Part shown: piece by piece, positions 8,454 through 17,226 of the stretch | Position numbering within the stretch: the first letter of the stretch is position 1 | How the letters are laid out: each line of letters begins with the position of its first letter | From: Cyanobacteria bacterium SBLK | GTDB lineage: Bacteria > Cyanobacteriota > Cyanobacteriia > Cyanobacteriales > Spirulinaceae | DNA length: 64,000 bases | NCBI GenBank assembly: GCA_017746715.1 | Contig: JAGHZQ010000107.1 | Span: forward strand, 1 to 64,000 | Direction of reading: 5' to 3' | Notes under the pieces: generated by a model | What the model saw: only the letters and a program-made list of their open reading frames with translations | Told to the model about the DNA's origin: nothing | Databases searched by the model: none | Made by a program: the position numbers and the translations under genes

Positions 8454-9481
8454 GGTTTCAATTGAGTAGGTATTTCTCCAGTTAAGGTATTGAGAAACTG
8501 AACGATTTCATCGATTTCTTTGGGGTTGAGGGAGCGTCCGAGTTGGTAGCGACCCATAATTTTGACGGCTTCGGCGAGGCTATCTGCGGAGCCGTCGTGA
8601 AAGTAGGGTGAGGTTTGTGCGACATTGCGAAGGCCGGGAACTTTAAAAACATGGCGATCGCTTTCTTTTTGGGTGATGTTATAGCGTCCGAGATCGGCTT
8701 TTTTGATGTTGCCGCGATCGGTGAAATAGTCGCCAAAAATGCCAAAACTTTGAAACATATTGCCCCCTAAATTGACTCCTTGATGGCAGCTGATACAGCC
8801 ATAAGCCTGAAAGTTCTGATAGCCTTCTTTCTCGGTAGTACTGAGGGCTTTTTCATCGCCGCGCAAAAAGCGATCGAAGCGAGAATTGGGAGTAATCAAC
8901 GAACTCTCATAAGTCGAGATAGCGTTGCGAATATTATCCGGGGTAATACCTTCGGGATAAATTTGGTGAAATTGCTGGCGATAGTCATGGTTTGCTTTCA
9001 GTTTGGCCACAATATCGGGCCAATTCGAGTCCATTTCGCGACGATCGCGGATCGGACCGTCGATCTGTTCTTCAAGGGTCTCGGCACGTCCATCCCAAAA
9101 CTGGCGGAAGTTAAAGACGCTATTCAATACCGTCGGTGCGTTCAATTCTCCTTTTAAGCCATCAATACCAATAGATTGTGGCAGTCGATCCGTACCACCC
9201 AAGGATAATAGGTGACAACTAGCGCAAGAAACGCTACCATCTCGAGACAGTAAGGGATCGCCAAACAATTTTTCTCCTAAAGCAACTTTCTGACGATCTA
9301 ACGCGATCGCGAGAGGAATGGGAGCAACGGGTTTGTTTGCCGAAGCCACGACCACTGAAGGCACGGGATCGATCGCTATGGGAGTTTTCTTCGCGAATTG
9401 CAAGCAACTTCCTAATGCGATACAAAAAAGAAGCAAAAAAACACTATATTTAAGTCGCCAAAATCGGAACAAGTGCTTCAT
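8450..9481 (-). CDS. Diheme cytochrome c peroxidase (CcpA/MauG family) lipoprotein
   Basis: The protein has two CxxCH heme motifs (CASCH and CISCH) and the family context QFWDGRAETLEEQ and SPYFHDGSADSL, so it is a bacterial diheme cytochrome c peroxidase that reduces hydrogen peroxide using electrons from small periplasmic donors. The frame is open to 9505 with a TTG, but ATG 9481 follows an AGGGG Shine-Dalgarno and gives MKHLFRFWRL, a hydrophobic stretch and a lipobox-like ALGSC, so it is probably a membrane-anchored lipoprotein of 343 residues. It is preceded 107 bases upstream by the Rieske gene and overlaps the downstream hybrid kinase. Confidence 0.92.
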   Translation of the reverse strand: MKHLFRFWRLKYSVFLLLFCIALGSCLQFAKKTPIAIDPVPSVVVASANKPVAPIPLAIALDRQKVALGEKLFGDPLLSRDGSVSCASCHLLSLGGTDRLPQSIGIDGLKGELNAPTVLNSVFNFRQFWDGRAETLEEQIDGPIRDRREMDSNWPDIVAKLKANHDYRQQFHQIYPEGITPDNIRNAISTYESSLITPNSRFDRFLRGDEKALSTTEKEGYQNFQAYGCISCHQGVNLGGNMFQSFGIFGDYFTDRGNIKKADLGRYNITQKESDRHVFKVPGLRNVAQTSPYFHDGSADSLAEAVKIMGRYQLGRSLNPKEIDEIVQFLNTLTGEIPTQLKP

Positions 9482-9588
9482 TATTCCCCTAGAAAACCAA
9501 AACAAACCTCACATTTTGCACCCCTACCCTAAAACGTTTCCCAATCTTAAGATACTATAAAATATTAAATCTTTATTAATTTTATTCT

Positions 9589-10038
9589 TTATTGAGCTGT
9601 TTCGATGTATAGACCATTCTCAATAATGGTGACTTGATAGCGTTTTAATCCCTGGGTAGCGGGTTCTGTGAGGAGATTTCCTTCTGAATCGAAAATAGAA
9701 CCATGACAAGGACAGATAAATCGATCGCGATCGCGTCGCCATGTCACTTGGCATTGATGATGGGGACAGGTCGGATCGACGGCGATAACGGTATTGTTTT
9801 GTTGAGGATTGGCGATCGCGAGTACGGGTTCGCAAGTAATATCTTGATTGAAAATTTGTCCGAATTGTTCGAGATCTTTTTGTGTGCCGATCCAACGCTT
9901 GCCTGGGAATTGTGGGAGGGGCTTTTTTGAGGAGCTTGTTAAAAAGAGTGTTTTTCTTTTGGCAATGGCGATCGCCCCGATAGTAGTTCCCAAAACCAAA
10001 CCGAGATATTTAAGAAGTTGGCTGCGATGTAATTTCAT
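9589..10038 (-). CDS. Membrane-anchored Rieske [2Fe-2S] protein
   Basis: A 149-residue protein with one N-terminal hydrophobic anchor (about 10-27) and a Rieske cluster-binding fold. Ligands are Cys91 and His93 (CPHHQC) and Cys109 and His112 (CPCHGS); Cys96 and Cys111 would form the stabilising disulfide of high-potential Rieske proteins. It is shorter than, and distinct from, the cytochrome b6f subunit PetC. It lies on the same strand just upstream of the peroxidase gene, so it may be an electron donor in the same periplasmic pathway; that link is inferred from position only. Confidence 0.9.
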   Translation of the reverse strand: MKLHRSQLLKYLGLVLGTTIGAIAIAKRKTLFLTSSSKKPLPQFPGKRWIGTQKDLEQFGQIFNQDITCEPVLAIANPQQNNTVIAVDPTCPHHQCQVTWRRDRDRFICPCHGSIFDSEGNLLTEPATQGLKRYQVTIIENGLYIETAQ

Positions 10039-10201
10039 TATTCATTTTAAATCATTCTGGGTTATGGCGATCGTCGGGATATTGAGTAACGTCTCGACTC
10101 ATCTGTCCTGTTAAAAATCTTAAAAAAATTTGTAGCGATGGTAAACATGAAGAAATCGTAGGATGGCGATCGTATTTTATCGTTAAAAGTGAGTTGGCGG
10201 C
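10039..10201. other. Intergenic region between Rieske gene and NACHT relic
   Basis: No coding sequence is seen. The segment contains HIP1 cores and should hold the promoter of the minus-strand Rieske gene. An N-terminal DNA-binding domain that I would expect for the NACHT gene is not found here in any frame. Confidence 0.35.
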
Positions 10202-10227
10202 GCGATCGCTATTGCAATAGCGATCGC
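10202..10227. repeat. Perfect 26-bp palindrome with HIP1 octamers at both ends
   Basis: GCGATCGCTATTG and its exact reverse complement are joined without a loop. A GCGATCGC octamer sits at each end. The open frame leading into the NACHT protein begins at the right part of this palindrome, so it may mark the deletion or insertion point that removed the 5' end of that gene. Confidence 0.85.
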
Positions 10228-11007
10228 TTTTCGGTGTTTTAGAGATTGACTGGGAAATTGCAAGTCAGCAAACTCTCTCTTCGGGTGGTTGCCCTCCAAA
10301 TCCACCAAAGCTCGATCGTTTTCTCTTTCAAGAAATTAAAGAACATTGTCGTCGAACAATTCGCGAACAACATAGCCGAATGCAGTTGCTCATGAGTTCT
10401 GCGGAAATTGAAATCAATCAACTTTATGTAGATGTCTGGTTGTTAGAACAACCTGAAAATAAATATCTTAGTTCACCTGACAGCCTTTTAAAAAATTTTG
10501 ATATTGAGAAAGATCGTTTAGCTTTAGGGAAGCGCATCCAACGTTATGATGGTTTTGAAATTGCTAACAAAAACTCTAAATTAGTTATTTTTGGCAAACC
10601 AGGTTCTGGAAAAACAACATTTCTCAAGCGATTGGCTATAGATTGGTGTGATAGGCAATTTCAATCACAACTAATTGCAGTATTTATTGAACTCCGGCGA
10701 ATTCGTCGTGATGAAAAATGGAATTTATTGACTATAATTAATCAAAAATTGAATTTAGACTCAAAATTCCCAAGTCTTAAAAGAACTATTGAAGAACTTC
10801 AAAATAAAAAAATAATTCTTAAGGTAGATATTTCAGAACATCATCAAATCAGACAAAATATTGATACATCAATAGGAAATAATCGTCAAAGAGTCAGAGT
10901 TTTAAAAGATAGATTGAAATTCATAGAAAACAAACATAAAATTTCAAATCAGAAGATTAAACAATCAGAACAAAATACATTCGATTTTGAGAAAAACTTA
11001 ATAAATC

Positions 11008-11169
11008 TAGAACGAAGTTTTAAAAACTCAGAAGAATTCAGGAATTTAGCACAAAAAAGGAACATTTCAAAACAAGAATTAGAAAATTTAGAACGAGGTT
11101 TTAAAAACTCAGAAGAATTCAGGAATTTAGCACAAAAAAGGAACATTTCAAAACAAGAATTAGAAAATT
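11008..11169 (+). repeat. Two tandem 81-bp repeats inside the NACHT coiled coil
   Basis: Two near-identical 81-bp copies (one difference noted, Ser versus Gly codon) encode a 27-residue coiled-coil unit (FKNSEEFRNLAQKRN...). Identity at the DNA level implies a recent duplication. Shorter 39-bp copies (EEYQNLEQKFKDS) lie further on at about 11498-11575. Confidence 0.85.
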
Positions 11170-11719
11170 TAGAACAAGACTTGAATAAGCTAAAGCAAAG
11201 TTTTAAGAATTCAGAAAGATTCAAAAATCTAGAGCGGGAGTTCAAAAACTCCAGAGGTTTAGAAACTTATGTTTTAAGATATTTAAATCTAAAGCGTAAA
11301 ATTGAAAACTTAGAAACAAGCTCAGAAAACTTAGAACAACAAAATGAAAAGCTAGAAGGATTTAAAGAATTGGAACAAAAATTCAAAAATCTAGAACAGG
11401 AATTTAAAGAATCAACAGAGTTTAAAAATTTAGAACAGGAATTTAAAAATCTAGAACAAGCACTCAAAAATCTAGAACAAGAATTCAAAGATTCGGAAGA
11501 ATATCAAAATCTAGAACAAAAATTCAAAGATTCAGAAGAATATCAAAATCTAGAACAAAAATTTAAAGGCTCAGAGCAGAAATTAAAGAATTTAGACCAG
11601 AAATTAAAGGAATTAGAGCAAGAATTTAAAGATTTAAAAGAATATAAAACCCTAGAAAAAAATCGAAAATTGCCATACAAGATTTCGAGAATTTAGAAGA
11701 GAAATTTAGAGATTCAGAA

Positions 11720-11845
11720 GAATATAAAAATGTAGAAAACAATCTCAAAATATCAAAACAAGAATTGGAACATTTAGAGCAAGAATATAAAAATGTAGAA
11801 AACAATCTCAAAATATCAAAACAAGAATTGGAACATTTAGAGCAA
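11720..11845 (+). repeat. Two tandem 63-bp repeats just after the NACHT frameshift
   Basis: Two identical 63-bp copies encode the 21-residue unit beginning EYKNVENNLKISKQ. Together with the 81-bp and 39-bp repeats they show that the coiled coil grew by several independent in-frame duplications of different length. Confidence 0.85.
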
Positions 11846-13689
11846 GAATTGGAAATTTCAAAGCAAAATCGTAAAGATTTAGAACAAGAATTGGAACATT
11901 TAGAGCAAGAATTGGAACATTTAAAACGAAATATAAAAAAATTAGAACAAGAATTAGAATCTATTCCAATGCAATGTCTTTTGAGGCAAGGCAAACTTTT
12001 ATTTTTGATCGATGGATTAGATGAAGCACAGACAAATAAACTTAGGCAAAATATGCAAGAGCAACTTTGTCAAACTGCAGCAGAGTATCCTAAAAACCGA
12101 TTTATTTTAACTTGCCGTACTCAAGTCATGGAAACAACTCCTATCGGTTTTACTTTGGTTGAAGTTGCAGACTTTGAGAAAAAACAGGTAGAGGAATTTG
12201 TGCAAAATTGGTTTAAAGCAAATGGAAAATCTGAAAGTGAAGCAGAGGAGAAAGGTAAAGAAGTTAGAATATCTGGAAATGAAAATCCTTACTTGCAAGA
12301 GCTAATGATTACTCCCGTATTATTGAGTCTTATCTGTTTGATCTTACAAAATGATGGTGAAATTCCCTTCGATAGAGTTTGGCTTTACGAAAGAGGGATT
12401 AAATTATTGCTGAATCAATGGAATGAAGAAAAGCATATTGAGAATTGGGAAGTTGGCACTGAAACTTATCGAAGATTGGAAATTGAAAGAAAAGAAGATT
12501 TATTGCTTGAAATTGCTGCTCACAAATTTAGAAACCCCAAAAACTTTGTTTTGTTTAGACAAGAAAGACTCGTCGAACAGATTGCTCATCGATTAGGTTT
12601 AAAGAATTTAAAAGAAGGACTTGCCGTATTAAGAGCAATTGAAACTCAGCATGGTTTATTAATTGAGCGAGCTGATGAGCTATGGTCATTTTCTCATTTA
12701 ACCCTTCAAGAGTATTTTGCTTTTAAGTATATCGATCGCCTTTCTCCAGAAGGACTCATCGATGAAATTGCCGATCCGCAATGGCAAAAAATTGTGAGAC
12801 AACTGATGCGATCGCAACAACCCGCCGATCGCTTGGTAAAATTGATTCGTCGGGCAATTGATAAATCAGTGACATATATTTCTCGCGATCGAGAAGTCAA
12901 CCAATTTTTTAACTGGATCGTTGAAAAATCAGACTTTACCAAAAGTAACTGTAAAACCTCAGCGATTAGGGCTTTTTACTATACTTTTAATAGTAACTTA
13001 TCCCTCGATCTTTCCCTTGCTCGAACCCTCGATCGCAATCTTGCCCTCGCTCTTGACGATCGCAAACGAACCTCTTGTTTTGCCTTAGATAGAACGCTTT
13101 TTGCCATTCTCGGACGAGCAACAACGCTAGATTTTGATTTAGACCAAACTCTAATTAAACTCCTCGATAGTGCGATTAATCGTTGTACTACCTTCAATTT
13201 TGATATGTTGAACCTATGGAACCTGCAAAATAAACTCAGACAACTCCGAAAAGAATTAATTACAGCGACTAAGAAAGACAATCGCCAACAATGGTGGCAA
13301 GCCAATAGACTGGAATGGATTGAAAAACTGCGTCAGATAACCATCGAACATCGAAATATCGGTCACAATTGGCAATTTAGCTACGAACAAAAACACTTGT
13401 TAGAATACTATTATAATGCAAACAAATTTCTCAGCGACTTGCTCAAAATTGAAGGGGCGGTGAGTGAGGATGTTCGTCGCGAACAAGAAAACACACTTTT
13501 GCTGCCCCCCAATAACCTCTAATGCCAACAATCAAAGCAATTTAGACCCGATCGCATCCCCAACCCGATCGCTACTCTATCTCGTTACAAAACTTGAAAC
13601 GGGTCGAGATAGAGATTTTCTGGCTTTACACTAAAATACGAGCATCAAAAATAGACGAGATACATTGATAGACTCCGAGCATATTATCG

Positions 13690-15807
13690 ATGAATAAAAC
13701 TTTCTACCGCCTCTCTCTTATCTTTCTCTTCTCCCTCTTTTTGCCGATTATCGGGAGCGATTCTCGACTCGAAGGAGAAATCGTGCTGGCACAAGAAGTA
13801 AAAGAACTGTATTATACTTTCTTTGACGAAAAAGTTCCCCTTGTTTTGCGAGAAGATGCGATCGCCGTTTCTTTCCGTCCTCAAGTCAGAACCCGAGGGG
13901 CAGATCCCACCCCTCACTATCTCCAACTGCAAGAAAATTTGAATGTCAGGACGCGAGGGTCTGCCAATAACTCCGTTGCAGTAACATCATTAGGAACGGA
14001 TTTAGCATTAGTGAATATTGTATCCGGAAATCGGCAAGCATTAGAAGCAAAAATCCGACAACAAAACTACGTACAAAGCACTTTACCCGTACTCAATCGC
14101 ACCAATGCCGATTCTTCTCGAGGAGAAGATTTGATTTTACCCAATGAAATCATTATTACTGTTGCTCCCGGACTTTCAGAAACAGAAGTACAAGCAATTT
14201 TTGCCGAACATCAAATCGAAGCCATCCGCAAGCTCCGATTTACGCAAAACCGCTATTTAGTCCGCTCCACAGTTGCATCGGGAATCGAAGTGTTAAACGT
14301 TGCAGAACAGTTAAATCGGACTGCAAATTTAGAATCTGCCAGCCCTAATTTTATTCAAAGAATTGTCCATGAAATGCCCTCTCGTCTCGGTTCTTCAACG
14401 TCGCTCAAAAATAATCCAGCCGATTTGTCTTCCGCACTTCTCCCCATGCAATGGCATTTAAACAGCGCGCCCTTAGTTGAATGTTTGGATAGCAGTATTA
14501 ATTCAATTTCAACATTGAGCGAATGTACTCGCAAAACCCCGAATTCCGATCGCGATCGCACGGATGTACGCGCCTTAGAAGCATGGAAAAATAGCAATGG
14601 TGGCGAAGGTGCGATCGTTGCCGTAATCGATACCTTAATTCAGTGGAACCATTCCGATTTAAAGAATAATATTCATGGTGTTGGCAGCGTTCGCGATAAA
14701 TTACCGGGAGAAGTCTACGGTTGGGATTTTGTCGATGACGATCGCGAAACGCGAATCAGCACGGAAGAATTTAAAACCATTGAGGTTCCTTGGCGACACG
14801 CTTTCCTCCTCGAAGATGAAACGTTGAACAAAACCTATCCCCTCTATTTTGAGTGGTTTCGCAAAGAATATCCAGACTGGTCCGAGGCAAAAATTGCCGA
14901 ACAAATTCGCCAATATATCCTCGATCGCACGGCGGGAAATTTTCACGGGACAATGGTTGCGGGGGTTATTGCTGCCTCTCCAGAAGGGAGGGACGGCGCG
15001 ATCGGTATCGCACCCAACGCTAAAATTTTACCCGTGCGATCGGGAGGAGTAAACGGTACATTTCAGGTAGGATCGTTAGTTGAAAGTATCGGTTATGCTG
15101 CCGAGAGAGGCGTAGATGTCATCAATATGAGTTTAGGGGGACAATATCTTTCTCAACCGATCGCAGAGCAAATCGAACGCGTGTTAAAAGAACGTCCCGA
15201 TTTAGTCATCGTTGCTTCTTCCGGGAATGATAATTTGAATGCGATTGGCTTTCCGGCTGCCATTCCGGGAGTCATTTCCGTCGGTGCGACTAATGTTACG
15301 GGACATCGCGCTTCCTATAGCAATTATGGCACTCGCAACAATCGAAAATTAATGTTAGTCGCTCCAGGAGGAGATTTTAAAGACAACTTAGATTATCCCC
15401 TCGTTGGAGGCATTTTGACAACGGGAGGAACATTTCTCGATCTATTTTGGAATGGGATCGATTTAGACGAACAACAAAAAACAAATAGCTACGATCTGCG
15501 AGGAAAATATCGCTGGACTCAAGGCACATCTTTTTCCGCTCCGATTGTCTCGGGAATTGTTGCCCTCATCAAAGGAGAAGATACGGACAATCGATTGACT
15601 CGGGCAGAAATTATCGAAATTCTCCAAGAAACATCCAGTTACGAAGGATTGCATTTAAGACCCGACGAACGAGAAATATACGATCGCGAAAATCCCAATG
15701 GGTTTAGTTCGATTGAGGAGTATTTTTTCGGAAGCGGTTTGGTGAATGCCGATGCAGCTATTCGCGAGGCGAAAAAACGGATCGCAAGGAAATCATCGAG
15801 AAGATAG
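13690..15807 (+). CDS. Secreted subtilisin-like (S8) serine protease
   Basis: A 705-residue precursor with an N-terminal signal peptide (about 1-25), a long propeptide-like region (about 30-270) and an S8 peptidase domain. The catalytic triad is visible: Asp314 (VIDT), His419 (FHGTMVAG) and Ser614 (GTSFSAP), with the oxyanion Asn in ASSGNDN. About 100 residues separate Asp and His, an unusually long and acidic insertion in the catalytic domain (includes DETLNKTYPLYFEWF). It probably acts in the periplasm or outside the cell. It is a single-gene unit with its own terminator. Confidence 0.93.
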   Translation: MNKTFYRLSLIFLFSLFLPIIGSDSRLEGEIVLAQEVKELYYTFFDEKVPLVLREDAIAVSFRPQVRTRGADPTPHYLQLQENLNVRTRGSANNSVAVTSLGTDLALVNIVSGNRQALEAKIRQQNYVQSTLPVLNRTNADSSRGEDLILPNEIIITVAPGLSETEVQAIFAEHQIEAIRKLRFTQNRYLVRSTVASGIEVLNVAEQLNRTANLESASPNFIQRIVHEMPSRLGSSTSLKNNPADLSSALLPMQWHLNSAPLVECLDSSINSISTLSECTRKTPNSDRDRTDVRALEAWKNSNGGEGAIVAVIDTLIQWNHSDLKNNIHGVGSVRDKLPGEVYGWDFVDDDRETRISTEEFKTIEVPWRHAFLLEDETLNKTYPLYFEWFRKEYPDWSEAKIAEQIRQYILDRTAGNFHGTMVAGVIAASPEGRDGAIGIAPNAKILPVRSGGVNGTFQVGSLVESIGYAAERGVDVINMSLGGQYLSQPIAEQIERVLKERPDLVIVASSGNDNLNAIGFPAAIPGVISVGATNVTGHRASYSNYGTRNNRKLMLVAPGGDFKDNLDYPLVGGILTTGGTFLDLFWNGIDLDEQQKTNSYDLRGKYRWTQGTSFSAPIVSGIVALIKGEDTDNRLTRAEIIEILQETSSYEGLHLRPDEREIYDRENPNGFSSIEEYFFGSGLVNADAAIREAKKRIARKSSRR

Positions 15808-15814
15808 AGAAAAC

Positions 15815-15843
15815 AAAAAAGGAGTCCGATCGGACTCCTTTTT
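15815..15843 (+). terminator. Rho-independent terminator of the subtilase gene
   Basis: AAAAAAGGAGTCCGA pairs with TCGGACTCCTTTTT as a continuous palindrome, with T run, starting 8 bases after the stop. Because of symmetry it can also serve the converging DUF1194 gene. Confidence 0.9.
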
Positions 15844-15904
15844 CTGGTTAAAATCGTTCTAGTAGTGAGTTACGTTTAAGGGCGGCGATCGCCTCTAACC
15901 CAAA

Positions 15905-16720
15905 TTAAGCACGCTCCTGTTGCTTTTTCAGCATGGAACCGCCGCACAAGAGTCCCAAAGCTAATAATCCTAAAGTAACAGAAGGTTCGGGAACGGCAGT
16001 CACTTCGCGCTGGACTTTTTGAGAAATCGCTTCATTGAAATCTTCAAATTCAGCAGCGATTTGTATAAAAGAGTCTTCTCCACCCGTCACAAACTGTTGA
16101 AAGTAGTTATCGAGATCCGGGACATCTGCCAAAACGGGCAGACCGTTGATCGTGATGTCTTGAGCCAAGATAACATCGCGAGCGCTTTCAACCAAACTCG
16201 TACAAGCGCTACTATCTTGATTGTTCACATTGCAACCCGCACCAACATTTTGGCGACCATCTCCAGAAATATCGATAACTTGCCGCCCGATAAAATCATT
16301 ACTGTCTAATAACGCTGCTGCCGAAGTTAACGCCGCCGCAATGTTCGTTCCCGTACCAACCTTGGCAGCTTCGGGTCTATCAATCGCTTCAATTGCATCG
16401 GCAAATGCGTTGGCACTCGCTGCATCGGTAATATGATACCAACCAATGGAATCGGCAACATTGGTCGACCACATTTGCAGCGTAACGGCAACGCCTCCGG
16501 GTATACCCGTTACAATTTCAATAAAGTCGGTATTGCGAAAAGCATCGACATAACCCTGTTGTTGCAAGATATACTCATCAGAGTCGATACTATCCGATAC
16601 ATCCACCGAAAGAACCAATTCCGTTCCCACCATTGTTGCAGAAAGCGCGGGAGATGCTGCAAAAAGACCGGCCGCGATCGCTGCTGAAGTCACTCCTAAC
16701 CAATTCATCAGTCGATTCAT
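15905..16720 (-). CDS. DUF1194 (VWA-like) protein with PEP-CTERM anchor
   Basis: A 271-residue secreted protein. It has a signal peptide (about 1-28, ending SPALSA), a DUF1194 domain with a von Willebrand A-like metal site (LVLSVDVSDSIDSDEY), and a C-terminal VPEP motif followed by a hydrophobic helix and basic tail. This is the classic PEP-CTERM sorting signal recognised by exosortase. Two cysteines in GAGCNVNNQDSSACTS may form a disulfide. The DUF1194 function is unknown; a surface adhesion or binding role is an inference from the VWA fold. Confidence 0.92.
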   Translation of the reverse strand: MNRLMNWLGVTSAAIAAGLFAASPALSATMVGTELVLSVDVSDSIDSDEYILQQQGYVDAFRNTDFIEIVTGIPGGVAVTLQMWSTNVADSIGWYHITDAASANAFADAIEAIDRPEAAKVGTGTNIAAALTSAAALLDSNDFIGRQVIDISGDGRQNVGAGCNVNNQDSSACTSLVESARDVILAQDITINGLPVLADVPDLDNYFQQFVTGGEDSFIQIAAEFEDFNEAISQKVQREVTAVPEPSVTLGLLALGLLCGGSMLKKQQERA

Positions 16721-17226
16721 GTTTCTAACCTCGATAGTGGACTCAATAATAACAATATGAGAGAGTTTGCCCTGAGTGCTTAGGAAGATTTGTAAATGTT
16801 CTCTCTATGACTAAGGTAGCACATTCTGACTTTATTCTGTCTCTAGAGGAAAACACTAAATTTTCTCAGCAAAAACTCAGTATTTTTCCGACAAATACGG
16901 GCAATTGCTCTCAGTGCCCTACGCTTTTAATTATCTTGCTCGATCGGTAGTTCTGCACTGACGAGAATCGAGGCAATGAACGATCGCTGTCTGACAAAAG
17001 AGCGATCTCTCTCGCTTTAAAAAGAGATCTGTATCGATATTGCGAATGACGAATCTCAGAACATAGTACGATCGCGATCGCTCCAAAACCAAAAAATTCC
17101 TCAATTACCTGCTTTAACCTGCTTTTGGCTATCTGGAAAATCACGGACATCTCAATAAAAATTGATGAATAGGAAGAAAATTCGAGCAATTATCTTCCAT
17201 CGTCGCGTATTTATTGAGAAGAATCC
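16721..17226. other. Divergent promoter region, about 500 bases
   Basis: This region separates the minus-strand DUF1194 gene from the plus-strand phosphatase operon and should hold both promoters. A 92-codon minus-strand frame (16911-17189) is open but has no Shine-Dalgarno and unlike-protein composition, so I do not call it. No terminator or RNA gene is seen. Confidence 0.4.

Larger units (their letters stand above)
10221..13522 (+). pseudogene. NACHT NTPase (NLR-like), 5'-truncated and frameshifted, with giant coiled-coil insert
   Basis: Two adjacent frames together encode one NACHT protein. The first ATG frame (10380-11696) has Walker A FGKPGSGKTTFLKRLA and the strand FIELRRI; the second (in frame from about 11660 to 13522) has Walker B LLFLIDGLDEA, the RFILTCRTQV sensor strand, the helical region and a C-terminal helical repeat region. 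The two frames meet at an A7 run (11656-11662), where one extra A would restore a single ORF. Coding similarity continues upstream of 10380 without a start to a stop at 10218, and the expected N-terminal region is missing. Between Walker A and Walker B lie over 400 residues of heptad-like coiled coil (LEQEFKNSEEY-type units) that a usual NACHT lacks. Related proteins act in anti-phage sensing. Phase-variable or recoded expression remains possible. Confidence 0.8.

Noticed and set aside
10949..11994. Long minus-strand frames opposite the NACHT coiled coil (Phe/Ser/Cys-rich)
   Set aside because: These are reverse-strand shadows of Lys/Glu/Asn codon repeats, with no starts or families of their own.
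16911..17189. 92-codon minus-strand ORF in the DUF1194/phosphatase gap
   Set aside because: No ribosome site, low-quality residue composition and no family signs. It is most likely chance.
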